Notes: generated by a model from the sequence alone, not told the origin. 64,000 bases of DNA from Bacteroidales bacterium (GCA_017554305.1 JAFZIN010000028.1:62001-126000), one strand, 5' to 3'. Shown: positions 42,401 through 51,722, counted from the stretch's first letter. Numbers and translations are program-made.

Positions 42401-43074
42401 TGACTCCCAATATTGTTTTCAAATACTTCCCCAATCTCTCTGATATTCAGAGGCAACAGATAGAACGGCTTGCTCCCCTTTACCGAGAGTGGAACGCTAA
42501 AATCAACGTTATCAGCCGCAAAGATGAGGACAATATCTACCTCCACCACATACTCCACTCTCTTGCCATTGCAAAGTATTTGAATTCTTTCCTTCCTACT
42601 CTCGATAGTTCTAACGCCAATGGCGTTACCGTTATGGATGTAGGCTGCGGCGGCGGATTCCCCGGCATACCGCTGGCAATCCTCTACCCAAAGACAAACT
42701 TCATTCTGGCAGATTCTATCGGGAAGAAGATAAAAGTTGCTCAAAGTATTGCAGAAGAGATTGGCCTTAAGAATGTTACAGCCCTTCACGGCCGTGCAGA
42801 AGAGGTCAACCTGAAAGAGTATACCCCAACGGGCAAGGTAGATTTGGTTGTCTCCAGGGCCGTCACCTCCCTTGTCAACTTTATCCCTTGGGTTAAAGGC
42901 AAATACACCAAGGGCATCATCTGCCTTAAGGGCGGAGATATTAAATCTGAAATAGATGAGTGCGTTAAACGCCTGCACATTTCCCCTTCACACCTCTTTA
43001 CCAAAGATATAACAGACTGGTTTGAAGAGGATTACTTCCAAGAAAAAAAGGTCCTCTATGTAAATGCGTTATGA
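42400..43074 (+). CDS. rsmG: 16S rRNA (guanine-527-N7)-methyltransferase
   Basis: 224 residues with the SAM-binding motif VMDVGCGGGFPGIPLAI and the RAVTSLVNF segment conserved in RsmG/GidB. It modifies G527 of 16S rRNA; loss confers low-level streptomycin resistance in other bacteria. It overlaps the sigma gene by one base and the L,D-transpeptidase by four. The usual partner mnmG is not nearby. Confidence 0.96.
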   Translation: MTPNIVFKYFPNLSDIQRQQIERLAPLYREWNAKINVISRKDEDNIYLHHILHSLAIAKYLNSFLPTLDSSNANGVTVMDVGCGGGFPGIPLAILYPKTNFILADSIGKKIKVAQSIAEEIGLKNVTALHGRAEEVNLKEYTPTGKVDLVVSRAVTSLVNFIPWVKGKYTKGIICLKGGDIKSEIDECVKRLHISPSHLFTKDITDWFEEDYFQEKKVLYVNAL

Positions 43075-43586
43075 AAAGACTCTTAGTTGTAATATTTGCA
43101 TTGCTTGTTTCAGCGGGCATTTGGGGTCAGACGCCGTTTGCTAAGTATTTGGATCAGGCAAAGGGGGCACCGTTTATTGTGATAGATAAGCCGGCCCTTA
43201 AACTTACGCTTGTAGACACAAAGGGGGCTGCCATTAAGGAGTACGGCATCTCTTGCGCTGTGAATTATGGCCCAAAGCAAAAGAAGGGAGACCACAAGAC
43301 TCCGGAGGGGACCTTTAAGATTACACAGCTGCTTTACGCCAAAGGGCTTTCCCATGACTTTAAAGACGGCAAGGGGCCAATTAAGGATGCTTACGGCCCG
43401 TGGTTTCTGCGCCTGAGCGTTCCCGGGTTCATAGATATTGGCATTCACGGCACTCCGTTCCCGGAGAGCATTGGCACACGTGCCACCGAGGGGTGCATAA
43501 GGCTTCGTAACGAGGACATTGTAGACCTTAAAGAGCGGGTAAAAGTGGGTACGGTGGTTATTATACTGCCGGACAAGAGCAAATAA
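43071..43586 (+). CDS. Exported L,D-transpeptidase (YkuD family)
   Basis: 171 residues with a signal peptide (1-19). The YkuD domain has HKTPEGTF and the active-site region GIHGTPFPE...TEGCIRLRNEDI, with the catalytic cysteine in GCIRL. Such enzymes form 3-3 crosslinks or attach proteins in peptidoglycan. It overlaps rsmG by four bases (ATGA). It is the last gene before the separately promoted rpmH. Confidence 0.93.
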   Translation: MKRLLVVIFALLVSAGIWGQTPFAKYLDQAKGAPFIVIDKPALKLTLVDTKGAAIKEYGISCAVNYGPKQKKGDHKTPEGTFKITQLLYAKGLSHDFKDGKGPIKDAYGPWFLRLSVPGFIDIGIHGTPFPESIGTRATEGCIRLRNEDIVDLKERVKVGTVVIILPDKSK

Positions 43587-43588
43587 AA

Positions 43589-43619
43589 TTTGTATTCTTT
43601 AAAATAAATGCTATATTTG
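43589..43619 (+). promoter_or_regulatory. Promoter of rpmH
   Basis: TTTG (43589-43592), 19 bases, TATATTTG (43612-43619): an exact consensus promoter that starts immediately after the L,D-transpeptidase stop. The leader to the rpmH ATG is about 30 bases. Confidence 0.8.
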
Positions 43620-43655
43620 CAGCCCAATTGACGAAAATAATAAATAGAAAAAGAT

Positions 43656-43808
43656 ATGAAACGTACATTCCAGCCTTCCATCCGCAAAAGACGCAACAAG
43701 CATGGCTTCAGAGAGAGAATGAGTACTCCTAACGGAAGAAGAGTTCTTGCAGCACGTCGCAGAAGAGGAAGAAAAAAACTGACAGTTTCTAGTGAGGATA
43801 GATTCTAA
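43656..43808 (+). CDS. rpmH: 50S ribosomal protein L34
   Basis: A 50-residue, arginine/lysine-rich protein: [18 protein letters not shown] then [20 protein letters not shown], the near-invariant L34 sequence. It has its own promoter and terminator, so it is a single-gene unit. The usual neighbours rnpA and yidD are absent. Confidence 0.97.
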   Translation: MKRTFQPSIRKRRNKHGFRERMSTPNGRRVLAARRRRGRKKLTVSSEDRF

Positions 43809-43830
43809 TTACTAGATTCACAAGAATTTA

Positions 43831-43866
43831 GAAGGAAGGTCATTCTTTTGATCTTCCTTTTTTGTT
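43831..43866 (+). terminator. Terminator of rpmH
   Basis: A 10-bp stem formed by AAGGAAGGTC and GATCTTCCTT (about 43832-43857, one G-T pair) is followed by seven T, 23 bases after the rpmH stop. A standard intrinsic terminator. Confidence 0.85.
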
Positions 43867-43880
43867 TTCACAAAGACATA

Positions 43881-44022
43881 TAATGAAAAGATTGTCTGCC
43901 TACTCCTCAGAGCCTGTGGCCGCCCGTGGCCTCATGAACGGGTGTCCGGCTTGCCGGACGGGATGGAGCTCCGCGTTAGCGGAGCGGAAGGCGAAAGGAG
44001 TACGGCAGACAATCTTTCATTA
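43881..44022. repeat. Palindromic intergenic element B (copy 2)
   Basis: Outer arms 43881-43906 and 43997-44022 (TAATGAAA...GTCTGCC with its complement GGCAGAC...TTTCATTA) pair over about 25 bases with one bulge and one mismatch. The inner ~90 bases match element B at 16319-16440 closely (AGCCTGTGGCCGCCC, CTCATGAA, TTAGCGGAGCGGAAGGCGA). The arms have no similarity to those of copy 1. It lies between the rpmH terminator and the PASTA gene. Confidence 0.78.
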
Positions 44023-44063
44023 AAAGGACGAGCCGGTTTCTTTTTTTATATCTTTGTAAAGTT

Positions 44064-44984
44064 ATGGCAAAGGACAATAAGGTTAAATGGTATAAGTCTT
44101 GGGGATTCAAGCAGGTAGTGCTGGCTGTTGCGGCAGCGGTAGTTACCGTAATCCTTCTATTTTGGCTGCTTAAATCAGTTACAAGACACGGTAAGAGTCT
44201 GGTGGTTCCGGACTTTACAAACATGACAATAAGCGAGGCTCAGAAACTGGCTCGCAAGAACCACGTAAGGATAGATGCCACGGATTCCGTCTATATTCCT
44301 CAACTGCATGCAGGACAGGTAATTAAGCAGATTCCGGCTGCGGGAAGCAGGGTGAAGAAGAACCGCAGAATTCTGGTTACCATAAACTCTCTGGTTCCGG
44401 TTATGGTAAAGGTTCCTAACGTTGTGGGAGTATCTCTCCGCCAGGCAGAGAGTTCTCTGCACTCCATTGGCCTAAAGATTGGAAAACTCAGGTACGTTTC
44501 TGATATAGCAACCAATAACGTATTGGCTCAGAGCTTTAAGGGAGCACCTATTGAGCCTGGGACTTCAATTCCTCAGGAGAGTTATCTGGATTTAACTCTG
44601 GGACTCAACTCCTCAGATAACCGCACCAACATTCCTAACCTTATAACCGTACCGTATCATCAGGTACGCAGTGAACTTATCTATCACTCTCTGAATCTTA
44701 ACAGAATGGTCTTTGACCAGACGGTAAAGACCTACGCAGATACCGTTAACTCAGTGGTTTACCGCCAGGAGCCGGGCCCTACTCTTTCAAGTTCCGTACT
44801 TATGGGAACGGGAGTTACAATCTATCTTACTTTGGATAAGAACCTTGCTCAGCATAACAAGCTCAGCGTTAAGGCTCAGGATCCTATTGTGGTGGATACT
44901 CTAAAGAGCGAGAAACCTAAAGAGAATACAGAGAGCGTTCAGGATGAGGAGGTTCAGGAGAGCGGAGACGAACCTGTTCTGTAA
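44064..44984 (+). CDS. PASTA-domain membrane protein without kinase domain
   Basis: 306 residues: short cytosolic start, one membrane helix (about 16-36), three PASTA domains (about 45-250) and an acidic C-terminal tail. PASTA domains bind muropeptides or the penicillin-binding protein face; no kinase or transpeptidase is fused, as is common in Bacteroidota. A TATCTTTG box at 44049-44056 ends only 7 bases before the ATG, so the message would be almost leaderless if that box is used. It is followed by the RluA-type gene after 11 bases. Confidence 0.9.
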   Translation: MAKDNKVKWYKSWGFKQVVLAVAAAVVTVILLFWLLKSVTRHGKSLVVPDFTNMTISEAQKLARKNHVRIDATDSVYIPQLHAGQVIKQIPAAGSRVKKNRRILVTINSLVPVMVKVPNVVGVSLRQAESSLHSIGLKIGKLRYVSDIATNNVLAQSFKGAPIEPGTSIPQESYLDLTLGLNSSDNRTNIPNLITVPYHQVRSELIYHSLNLNRMVFDQTVKTYADTVNSVVYRQEPGPTLSSSVLMGTGVTIYLTLDKNLAQHNKLSVKAQDPIVVDTLKSEKPKENTESVQDEEVQESGDEPVL

Positions 44985-44995
44985 GGTTTTTGTCT

Positions 44996-46216
44996 ATGGG
45001 GGCATCCAAAAAGAAAAACACAGTTAAGAAGCTGGCAGAAAAGCTCAGCGCCTTTGATGCTGCTGCTAAGGGCATTGCAGGCACTGAGGGCTACGGCATT
45101 GAGCATGATGATGAAGATGCCGTAAGCTTGAGCGGCGGTGAGGACGGCGTACTGGCTGGTGCTTCAGGCGGCGTGCTTGCAGGGATGGGCGTTTCTGAAG
45201 AGCCTGATTTCACAGATGATGAGAACGTAGAGGAACTCTTTGAACACTACAAGTTTGTATCAGACAAGGGGCAATCTATGGTGCGCTTGGATAAGTATAT
45301 AACATCCAAGATGACAGAGACTTCCCGCAGCCGGGTTCAGATGGCTATTGAGGCGGGTTACGTGAGAGTTAACGGGAATATTGCCAAATCAAACTACAAG
45401 GTTAAGCCTCTGGACGAGATATCTCTGGTATTCCCATACGAGAAGAGAGTTAGAGAGATTGGGCCGGAAAACATCCCTATTGATGTGGTTTATGAAGATG
45501 ATGACGTGCTGGTAATCAATAAGGAAGCGGGCATGGTGGTCCATCCGGGCCACGGCCATTTCTCAGGCACGCTGGTTAATGCGGTTGCATATCATCTGGG
45601 AGGAAAGAACGGAATACTGGTTCACAGAATAGATAAAGATACATCCGGCATTCTGGTGATTGCCAAGAATGAAGAGGCACAGATGAAACTGGCCAAGCAG
45701 TTCTTTGACCACACCACAAAGAGAAAGTATGTGGCAATTGTATGGGGCAACATTGAAGAGGATGAGGGCACGGTGGATGCCAACATAACTCGCGATGAAT
45801 CTGATAGAATGCGCTTTACCGTATCTAAAGACTCTAGCAAGGGAAAGCACGCCGTAACCCACTACAGAGTGTTGGAGAGGTTTGGGTATGTAACTGTGGT
45901 TGAGTGCATTCTGGAGACGGGCAGAACCCATCAGATAAGAGTGCACATGAAGTATCTGGGCCACCCTCTCTTCAGCGATGAGCGTTACGGAGGAGACAAG
46001 ATTCTGCAGGGAACCATCTTCACCAAGTATAAACAGTTCATAGAGAACTGCTTTAAGATTCTGCCACGCCAGGGACTTCACGCAAAGACGCTCGGCTTTG
46101 TGCACCCTACAACAGGTAAGGAGATGAACTTTGATTCACCCGTTCCTGCAGATATGACTGCCCTTATTAACAAGATGAGGGAGTACACTAAACTCCGAAA
46201 CGATAAAGCAGAGTAA
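44996..46216 (+). CDS. RluA-family pseudouridine synthase with N-terminal extension
   Basis: 406 residues from the ATG at 44996. After a ~75-residue low-complexity, acidic extension containing GGVLAG-type repeats comes an S4 RNA-binding domain (about 90-150, MVRLDKYITSK). The catalytic domain has HRIDKDTSGILV (catalytic aspartate) and TGRTHQIRVHM. RluD/RluC-type enzymes modify 23S rRNA; the exact site is unknown. The extension is not usual for the family. Its last 29 bases overlap the end of the convergent barrel-protein gene. Confidence 0.93.
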   Translation: MGASKKKNTVKKLAEKLSAFDAAAKGIAGTEGYGIEHDDEDAVSLSGGEDGVLAGASGGVLAGMGVSEEPDFTDDENVEELFEHYKFVSDKGQSMVRLDKYITSKMTETSRSRVQMAIEAGYVRVNGNIAKSNYKVKPLDEISLVFPYEKRVREIGPENIPIDVVYEDDDVLVINKEAGMVVHPGHGHFSGTLVNAVAYHLGGKNGILVHRIDKDTSGILVIAKNEEAQMKLAKQFFDHTTKRKYVAIVWGNIEEDEGTVDANITRDESDRMRFTVSKDSSKGKHAVTHYRVLERFGYVTVVECILETGRTHQIRVHMKYLGHPLFSDERYGGDKILQGTIFTKYKQFIENCFKILPRQGLHAKTLGFVHPTTGKEMNFDSPVPADMTALINKMREYTKLRNDKAE

Positions 46217-48890
46217 TCAGGGCGTATCTTCCTAGTACGTTGGTTCTTACATCCTGGTAATAGTTTTCCGCAGTGGTTCTGTTTATTGCCTTTGAAGATT
46301 TTAAGATATCGTAAACCTTAAACTTTAAGGTCATCCTCTTTTTGTAGAATGTCTTGGAAAGCGAGCAGTTCCAAACTGTTTGGGAGTTGCCGTAATCATT
46401 GTCGTAACCCCAGAAAAACCTGTGAGTTACGTCTGTTGTAATGTTCCAGGTTTTAAGGAAGGTCCAGTTAACGCTGGCCCCCACTCTGTTGTTCCAGGTG
46501 GAGATGTCATCCAAAGAGGAGAGAGAGTACCAGGCGTTGCGGTATGAGAGAGCACAGCTGGCGGCAACCTCCAGATCATCAATTCTGTAGGAGAATCTCT
46601 GATTTACGGTGAGGTTGAGGTTGGTGGTAACGTTCTCCTTAAACTCCCCATCCTCAAGTATATAACTTATGCCGTTGCTCAGGGCGGCCCTTGTCCAAAG
46701 GTTGTAGAAAAAGTCCGTCTGGCCTAAACGGCTGTTTAGCATCGCTCTTAGATCTGCGCTGTAAACCCCTCTGTCTGAGTTGATATAACGGCGTACCTGC
46801 ACTCCGTCTTCCGTGTAACTCTTGCGATTGATTATGCTGTTGGTGGTGTAACGGCCGCGGAAACTTATGCTGAACCAGCGGAAACGATTTCTCTTTCCGC
46901 TGCGGTACTCCATATCCAAATTGTGTGTAAATGAAGGATTTAACTTATCATTACCCACCTGGATAATAAGAGGGTTGGAGTTATCTACCAGCGGAAGAAG
47001 TTGGTTGAGCGTTGGCTGCTTGGTAGTTCCGCGGTAAGTAATCTTAAGGTATCTTGTATCTGTAAACTTGTAGATAAATCTTGCGGTAGGAGCAAAGTTG
47101 CCCAGAGAGTATGTGGTATCCTTATCCCTTCCTTTGCTCTCAGTCTTAGAGGGTTGGTAAGAGACGCCCAGCATAAAGTTGTACTTTTTCTCCTGCTTGC
47201 GAAAGGAGAGTTCATACCGCTGGTTGGTAAAATCTCCAAAGTAATCTCTTGTAAGTTCCTCATCCGGAATATCATACCTCTGTGTCTCCTTGTCATAATC
47301 ATACGTATTACGCAGAGTGTTGGAGTGATTTACAGCATAACGATATGCAAACTGAATAAAGTAGTTCTTTCCAAGAGGTTCTGTATAAGTGATATATGCG
47401 GAGTATGCGTTGCTTCTGTTGTTACGGTGATAGAACTGGTCTATCTCCTTGGTTCTGTTTACCGCATTGTTTTTGAAGTAATTGGTAGCACTTTGGTTAT
47501 AACCGTCCACGCTGTTGGTAGAGAAATTGTAGGCTAGAACCAGAGCCATAGTGCGGCCCGGCTTTCCAAGTTTCTGACGGTAGATAAAGGTTGCTCCCGC
47601 CTTAAGGGATCTGTTATCTCCAAAGGAAGAACTCCAGCCCTTATTGGTTGAATCCGAGTTTCTTAGAGTGGTAAAGAGACGCTCTCTGGAGAAACTGCCA
47701 CTGCCCACCTGAAGGGTAGGCCTCAGAGTGAAAGAGGTGTTATCCGTTGGAGAGTAGGTTGTCTCTCCGTTGTATCTGTGACCACGCACCTTATTCTTGT
47801 TGAGGTTGGAGGAGTTGCTATACTGGGTTACATCATCGCTGATGGTGGAAACACGCTCAATGCTCTGCTCAATGCGCTGATCTGAAGAGGAATAGAGGTA
47901 ACTGTTGTGGCTCTTAAGCTTTTTGTTGCGGCTCTCGTAGTTATAGTTGACTCCCCCCATCCGGCTGGTTGTAATGCCGCTGCCGGTTGCAGTGTTGCCC
48001 ACCATTTGGGTGAGCATATCCATCGCCAGATCTTTAAAGCCGCTGTTGTTTGTGTTGTTGGCATTTGCAAGAAGACTGAGCTGAGAGGTGTTGGTAAATC
48101 TTCCCGCAAGAGCCGCCCCCTCATAGCGTTTGTCTGTTCCGTAAGAGCCGCCTATGTTGCCAAACCAGCCGTCAAAGATACCGCTCTTAAGGCTCAGATC
48201 CAGAACGGTTTCCTCCTGTCCGTCATCTATTCCGGTAAAGCGTGCCTCGTCACTTTGGCGGTCCAGAAGACGAATCTTCTCCACAATCTTTGCCGGGATA
48301 TTTTTGGAGGCCAGCGTAGGGTCATCCATAAAGAAGATCTTACCGTCTATCATAATCTTGGTAATCTCCTTTCCGTCTACCGTTATCTTGCCGTCTTCAA
48401 TCTCCGCACCCGGCAGTTTTTTAATAAGGTCCTCCAGCATATCGGACTCCTCCGTCTTAAAGGCGTTGGCGTTGTACTCAATGGTATCCTGCTTTATAAG
48501 CATCTGATTTCCAACGGCGCTGACCGTTATAGCATCCAGCATGTTGTTTGAGGAGAGCAGCACCTCTCCTATATCGTTTGCTCCGCGATGGATATCAAAA
48601 CTGAAACTCTTGCTGCGGTATCCTATGAAATCAATTTTAACCTCCGCCCTACCGATTGGAACCTTTTTCAGAACGGCAACACCGCTGCTGTCCGTAAGGG
48701 TGTAACGGGGATTGCTCTCCCCTATGTACTTGACGGAGAAGGTTGCCAGTTCCACCGGAGTACGGGAAGTGCTGTCCAAAACCCTTACGCTTAGAGAGTT
48801 CTGAGCATATAAGAAGTTTCCCCGGCCACTCAGAAGTAAGACCAGGGAGACTAAGGTAACTTGTAATATCTTTATTCTGAAGCTTTTCAA
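46188..48890 (-). CDS. Outer-membrane beta-barrel protein, paralog 2
   Basis: 900 residues. A signal peptide (1-28), then a carboxypeptidase-regulatory-like domain (about 30-115), a plug-like region with IMIDGKIFFMDDP, and a long barrel in the style of Bacteroidota OMP_b-brl proteins related to TonB receptors. The start codon must be TTG at 48890, as no ATG fits; the upstream paralog ends three bases before it, so translation is probably coupled. Sequence and motif order closely match paralog 1. Its end overlaps the convergent rluA-type gene by 29 bases. The transported or bound ligand is unknown. Confidence 0.88.
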   Translation of the reverse strand: MKSFRIKILQVTLVSLVLLLSGRGNFLYAQNSLSVRVLDSTSRTPVELATFSVKYIGESNPRYTLTDSSGVAVLKKVPIGRAEVKIDFIGYRSKSFSFDIHRGANDIGEVLLSSNNMLDAITVSAVGNQMLIKQDTIEYNANAFKTEESDMLEDLIKKLPGAEIEDGKITVDGKEITKIMIDGKIFFMDDPTLASKNIPAKIVEKIRLLDRQSDEARFTGIDDGQEETVLDLSLKSGIFDGWFGNIGGSYGTDKRYEGAALAGRFTNTSQLSLLANANNTNNSGFKDLAMDMLTQMVGNTATGSGITTSRMGGVNYNYESRNKKLKSHNSYLYSSSDQRIEQSIERVSTISDDVTQYSNSSNLNKNKVRGHRYNGETTYSPTDNTSFTLRPTLQVGSGSFSRERLFTTLRNSDSTNKGWSSSFGDNRSLKAGATFIYRQKLGKPGRTMALVLAYNFSTNSVDGYNQSATNYFKNNAVNRTKEIDQFYHRNNRSNAYSAYITYTEPLGKNYFIQFAYRYAVNHSNTLRNTYDYDKETQRYDIPDEELTRDYFGDFTNQRYELSFRKQEKKYNFMLGVSYQPSKTESKGRDKDTTYSLGNFAPTARFIYKFTDTRYLKITYRGTTKQPTLNQLLPLVDNSNPLIIQVGNDKLNPSFTHNLDMEYRSGKRNRFRWFSISFRGRYTTNSIINRKSYTEDGVQVRRYINSDRGVYSADLRAMLNSRLGQTDFFYNLWTRAALSNGISYILEDGEFKENVTTNLNLTVNQRFSYRIDDLEVAASCALSYRNAWYSLSSLDDISTWNNRVGASVNWTFLKTWNITTDVTHRFFWGYDNDYGNSQTVWNCSLSKTFYKKRMTLKFKVYDILKSSKAINRTTAENYYQDVRTNVLGRYALITLLYRFGV

Positions 48891-48893
48891 CGC

Positions 48894-51722
48894 TTATCTT
48901 CTTCCGCCGCCCGGACGTCCGCCTCCTGGAGGAGGGCCCATAAATCCGCCGCCTCGTCTTGCATCACGCATGCTCTTTCCTCCAAACGAACCGAATCTGA
49001 AGGTAAGGGTGAACATAAGGTAACGTCCTAACGTATTGTTTGTTACATCCTCAAAGTAGTTCTCCGAGTTGTTTCTGTAGGTGTTGCGTGATTTGTTGAG
49101 AATATCATAACATCTTACCTTGAAGGTAAATGCGTTGTGGTAGAATGTCTTTGAAATCTCACCGTTCCATATTGTCTGACTCTGACCGTAACCTGCGGAG
49201 TAACCGTTGTACCAGCGGTAGTTGATATCCGAGGTAATATTGAAGGTCTTAAGGAAAGTCCAGTTGAATGAGCCGCTTACACGGTTAGACCAAGTGCGTA
49301 CATCATCAATTGACTTAACGCTGTATCTGGCGTCTCTGAGGTTGGTCCCGCCGCCAATTGAAGCCTCAAAGTTGTCTATTCTATAAGAGAGACGAGTATT
49401 GAGGTTAATGTTGAAGGTCTTGGTCTCGTTCTCCGCAAAGTTGCCGTTGGTTGCAACATAACTGAATCCGTTACCGTAGGAGATATTGGAGTTGACATGG
49501 ATGTTGAAGTCACTCTTTGCAATCTTGGAGTTGTAGAACAATCTTCCGGAGATGTTGTAAACTCCCTTGTCTGCATTGACATACTTGCTGTACTGAATTC
49601 CGTCATCTGAATATCTCTTCTGGTTGATGATGCTCTTTGAAGTATACTTGAAATCAATGGATGCTCCAAAGAAACTGAATGTATGACGGTTATTGGTTCT
49701 ATACTCACTGCTTATCTGGTGAGTGAATGAAGGATTCAGGCTTGCGTTACCCTCCTGAACGTAAAGCGGGTTGGAGTTATCCGGAATAGGAAGCAACTGG
49801 TTCAGAGATGGCTGAGAAGTTCTGCCCCAGTAAGAGAAACGGAAGAACTTGCTCTCGGAAATTCTGTAATCCAACCTTGCAGATGGAGAGAAGTTGGTTA
49901 CCGTATAAGAGGTATCTCTTCCCCTTCCTTCACTTGTTGTCTTTGCAGGACTTGCAGAGAATCCGAACATAAAGTTGTATTTCTCCTCCTGTTTACGGAG
50001 AGCAAGTTCATATCTCTGATTGGTGAAGTTACCCATATACTTGCTTGAATACTCCTCATCCTTAATATCATACTGATTTGTGAAAGGATCAAAATCGTAT
50101 GTTGTCTTAACCGTATTGGAGTGGTTGATGGAGTATCTGTATGAAGCCTGAATGAAGTAGTTCTTTCCCAGAGGCTCGGTATATGTTCCGTTAATACCAA
50201 TCTGGTTAGATCTCTGATTCTGGTGGTAAGACTGGTTAACCTCAGAGGTCTGGCTTATTACACCGCCGGTGAAGTAGTTGGTCTTGGAGATATTGTATCC
50301 GTCTGAAGAGTTGTTTGAGAAGTTGTAGAAAATACGCAGAGTGAGAGTTCTGCCCGGTTTCCAGAGTCTCTGACGGAATACCAGACGGCCTCCAATCTGC
50401 TGAGAATGATTGTCTCCGTATGAGGTATTGAAACCTCTGTTGGTAGAATCAGCACCTCTTAAAGTGTTGAATCTGTTGAGCTGTTCAAAATCTCCGTTAC
50501 CGAATCTTACGTAAGGACGGAAGATGACGGAAGTTGCGTCGGTTGGGTTGTACTCAATCTCAGCATCCATTCTATGACCGCGTGCAATGGTGTTCTGCTT
50601 ACCTTTAGACCAGTTGTACTGGTTAAGGTTCTCAGAGAGCATTGTGGTACGGTTCTTCTCCTCCTCAACGTTCTTGTCTGTAGTAGAATAGAGGTAACTG
50701 GTGTTAACCTTAATTTTCTTGCTGTCAGCCTCATAGTTGCCGTTGAAACCGCCCATCTTGGATCTGGTTATACCGTTTCCGGTAAAGGAGAATCCTCCGC
50801 CCGGACCACGTCCCATACCCATTCCGCCGCTTCCGGAACTCATCATAACGCTCATCATAGAGCCGGCCATATCGTTGAATCCGCGGTTGTTGGTGTTGTT
50901 GGCGTTACCTATGAAACTTAAGTTTATGTTCTTTGTGAATCTTCCAATCATTGCGCTACCCTCATATCTCCTCTGAGTTCCGTAACCGCCTCCCATATTT
51001 CCAATCCAACCTTCACTCATTCCCTTTTTGAGGCTGAGGTCCAGAACCGTCTCCTCCTCACCGTCATCAATACCGGTAAAGCGGGCCTCATCACTCTTTC
51101 TCTCAACCACCTTCAATTTCTCTATAATCTTGGCAGGCAGGTTCTTGGAAGCAAGCTGAGGGTCATCCATAAAGAAGGTCTTACCATCAATCATAATCTT
51201 GGAGATGGTCTTTCCGTTTGCAGTAATGCTTCCGTCTTCACCTATCTCAACGCCAGGAAGTTTCTTAAGGAGTTCCTCAAGCATATCCGTATCGTTAACC
51301 TTAAAGGCGTTGGCGTTGTACTCAATTGTATCCTGTTTAACCATCATCTGGTTACCTGCAGCGGTAACTACAATTGAATTCAGGGTGTTCTGACCGTTGA
51401 GGTAAACGGTTCCCAGATCATTGGCTCCCTTGTGAACGTCAAAGAGCTGCTTGTGCTGGCGGTAACCTACGCACTCAATAGTTACGGTTGCTCTTCCTAT
51501 AGGAGCGCTCTTAATGATAGCAAATCCGGTGCTGTCTGAGAGAGCATAACGCTTGGCCTGCTGCTCGCCAATGTACTTGATAGACATTGTGGCAAACTCC
51601 ACAGGTGCTTTTGACGCACTGTCTAGCACCATCACTTTCAATGAGTTCTGAGAATATCCCTTTACAGAAACAAGGGATGATAAGATTACTGTTATTGCAA
51701 GGAAAAATAAACCTTTCTTCAT
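48894..51722 (-). CDS. Outer-membrane beta-barrel protein, paralog 1
   Basis: 942 residues, same architecture as the next gene: signal peptide (1-24), carboxypeptidase-regulatory-like domain (about 26-110), plug-like region with IMIDGKTFFMDDP, beta barrel. A methionine/glycine-rich insert lies near residue 290-315. Unlike its neighbour it ends in a glycine/proline/arginine-rich tail (GPPPGGGRPGGGRR), which is odd because barrels normally end with an aromatic residue recognised by BamA. The tandem pair arose by duplication. No clear promoter is seen in the 48-bp gap to ruvC. Confidence 0.88.
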   Translation of the reverse strand: MKKGLFFLAITVILSSLVSVKGYSQNSLKVMVLDSASKAPVEFATMSIKYIGEQQAKRYALSDSTGFAIIKSAPIGRATVTIECVGYRQHKQLFDVHKGANDLGTVYLNGQNTLNSIVVTAAGNQMMVKQDTIEYNANAFKVNDTDMLEELLKKLPGVEIGEDGSITANGKTISKIMIDGKTFFMDDPQLASKNLPAKIIEKLKVVERKSDEARFTGIDDGEEETVLDLSLKKGMSEGWIGNMGGGYGTQRRYEGSAMIGRFTKNINLSFIGNANNTNNRGFNDMAGSMMSVMMSSGSGGMGMGRGPGGGFSFTGNGITRSKMGGFNGNYEADSKKIKVNTSYLYSTTDKNVEEEKNRTTMLSENLNQYNWSKGKQNTIARGHRMDAEIEYNPTDATSVIFRPYVRFGNGDFEQLNRFNTLRGADSTNRGFNTSYGDNHSQQIGGRLVFRQRLWKPGRTLTLRIFYNFSNNSSDGYNISKTNYFTGGVISQTSEVNQSYHQNQRSNQIGINGTYTEPLGKNYFIQASYRYSINHSNTVKTTYDFDPFTNQYDIKDEEYSSKYMGNFTNQRYELALRKQEEKYNFMFGFSASPAKTTSEGRGRDTSYTVTNFSPSARLDYRISESKFFRFSYWGRTSQPSLNQLLPIPDNSNPLYVQEGNASLNPSFTHQISSEYRTNNRHTFSFFGASIDFKYTSKSIINQKRYSDDGIQYSKYVNADKGVYNISGRLFYNSKIAKSDFNIHVNSNISYGNGFSYVATNGNFAENETKTFNINLNTRLSYRIDNFEASIGGGTNLRDARYSVKSIDDVRTWSNRVSGSFNWTFLKTFNITSDINYRWYNGYSAGYGQSQTIWNGEISKTFYHNAFTFKVRCYDILNKSRNTYRNNSENYFEDVTNNTLGRYLMFTLTFRFGSFGGKSMRDARRGGGFMGPPPGGGRPGGGRR

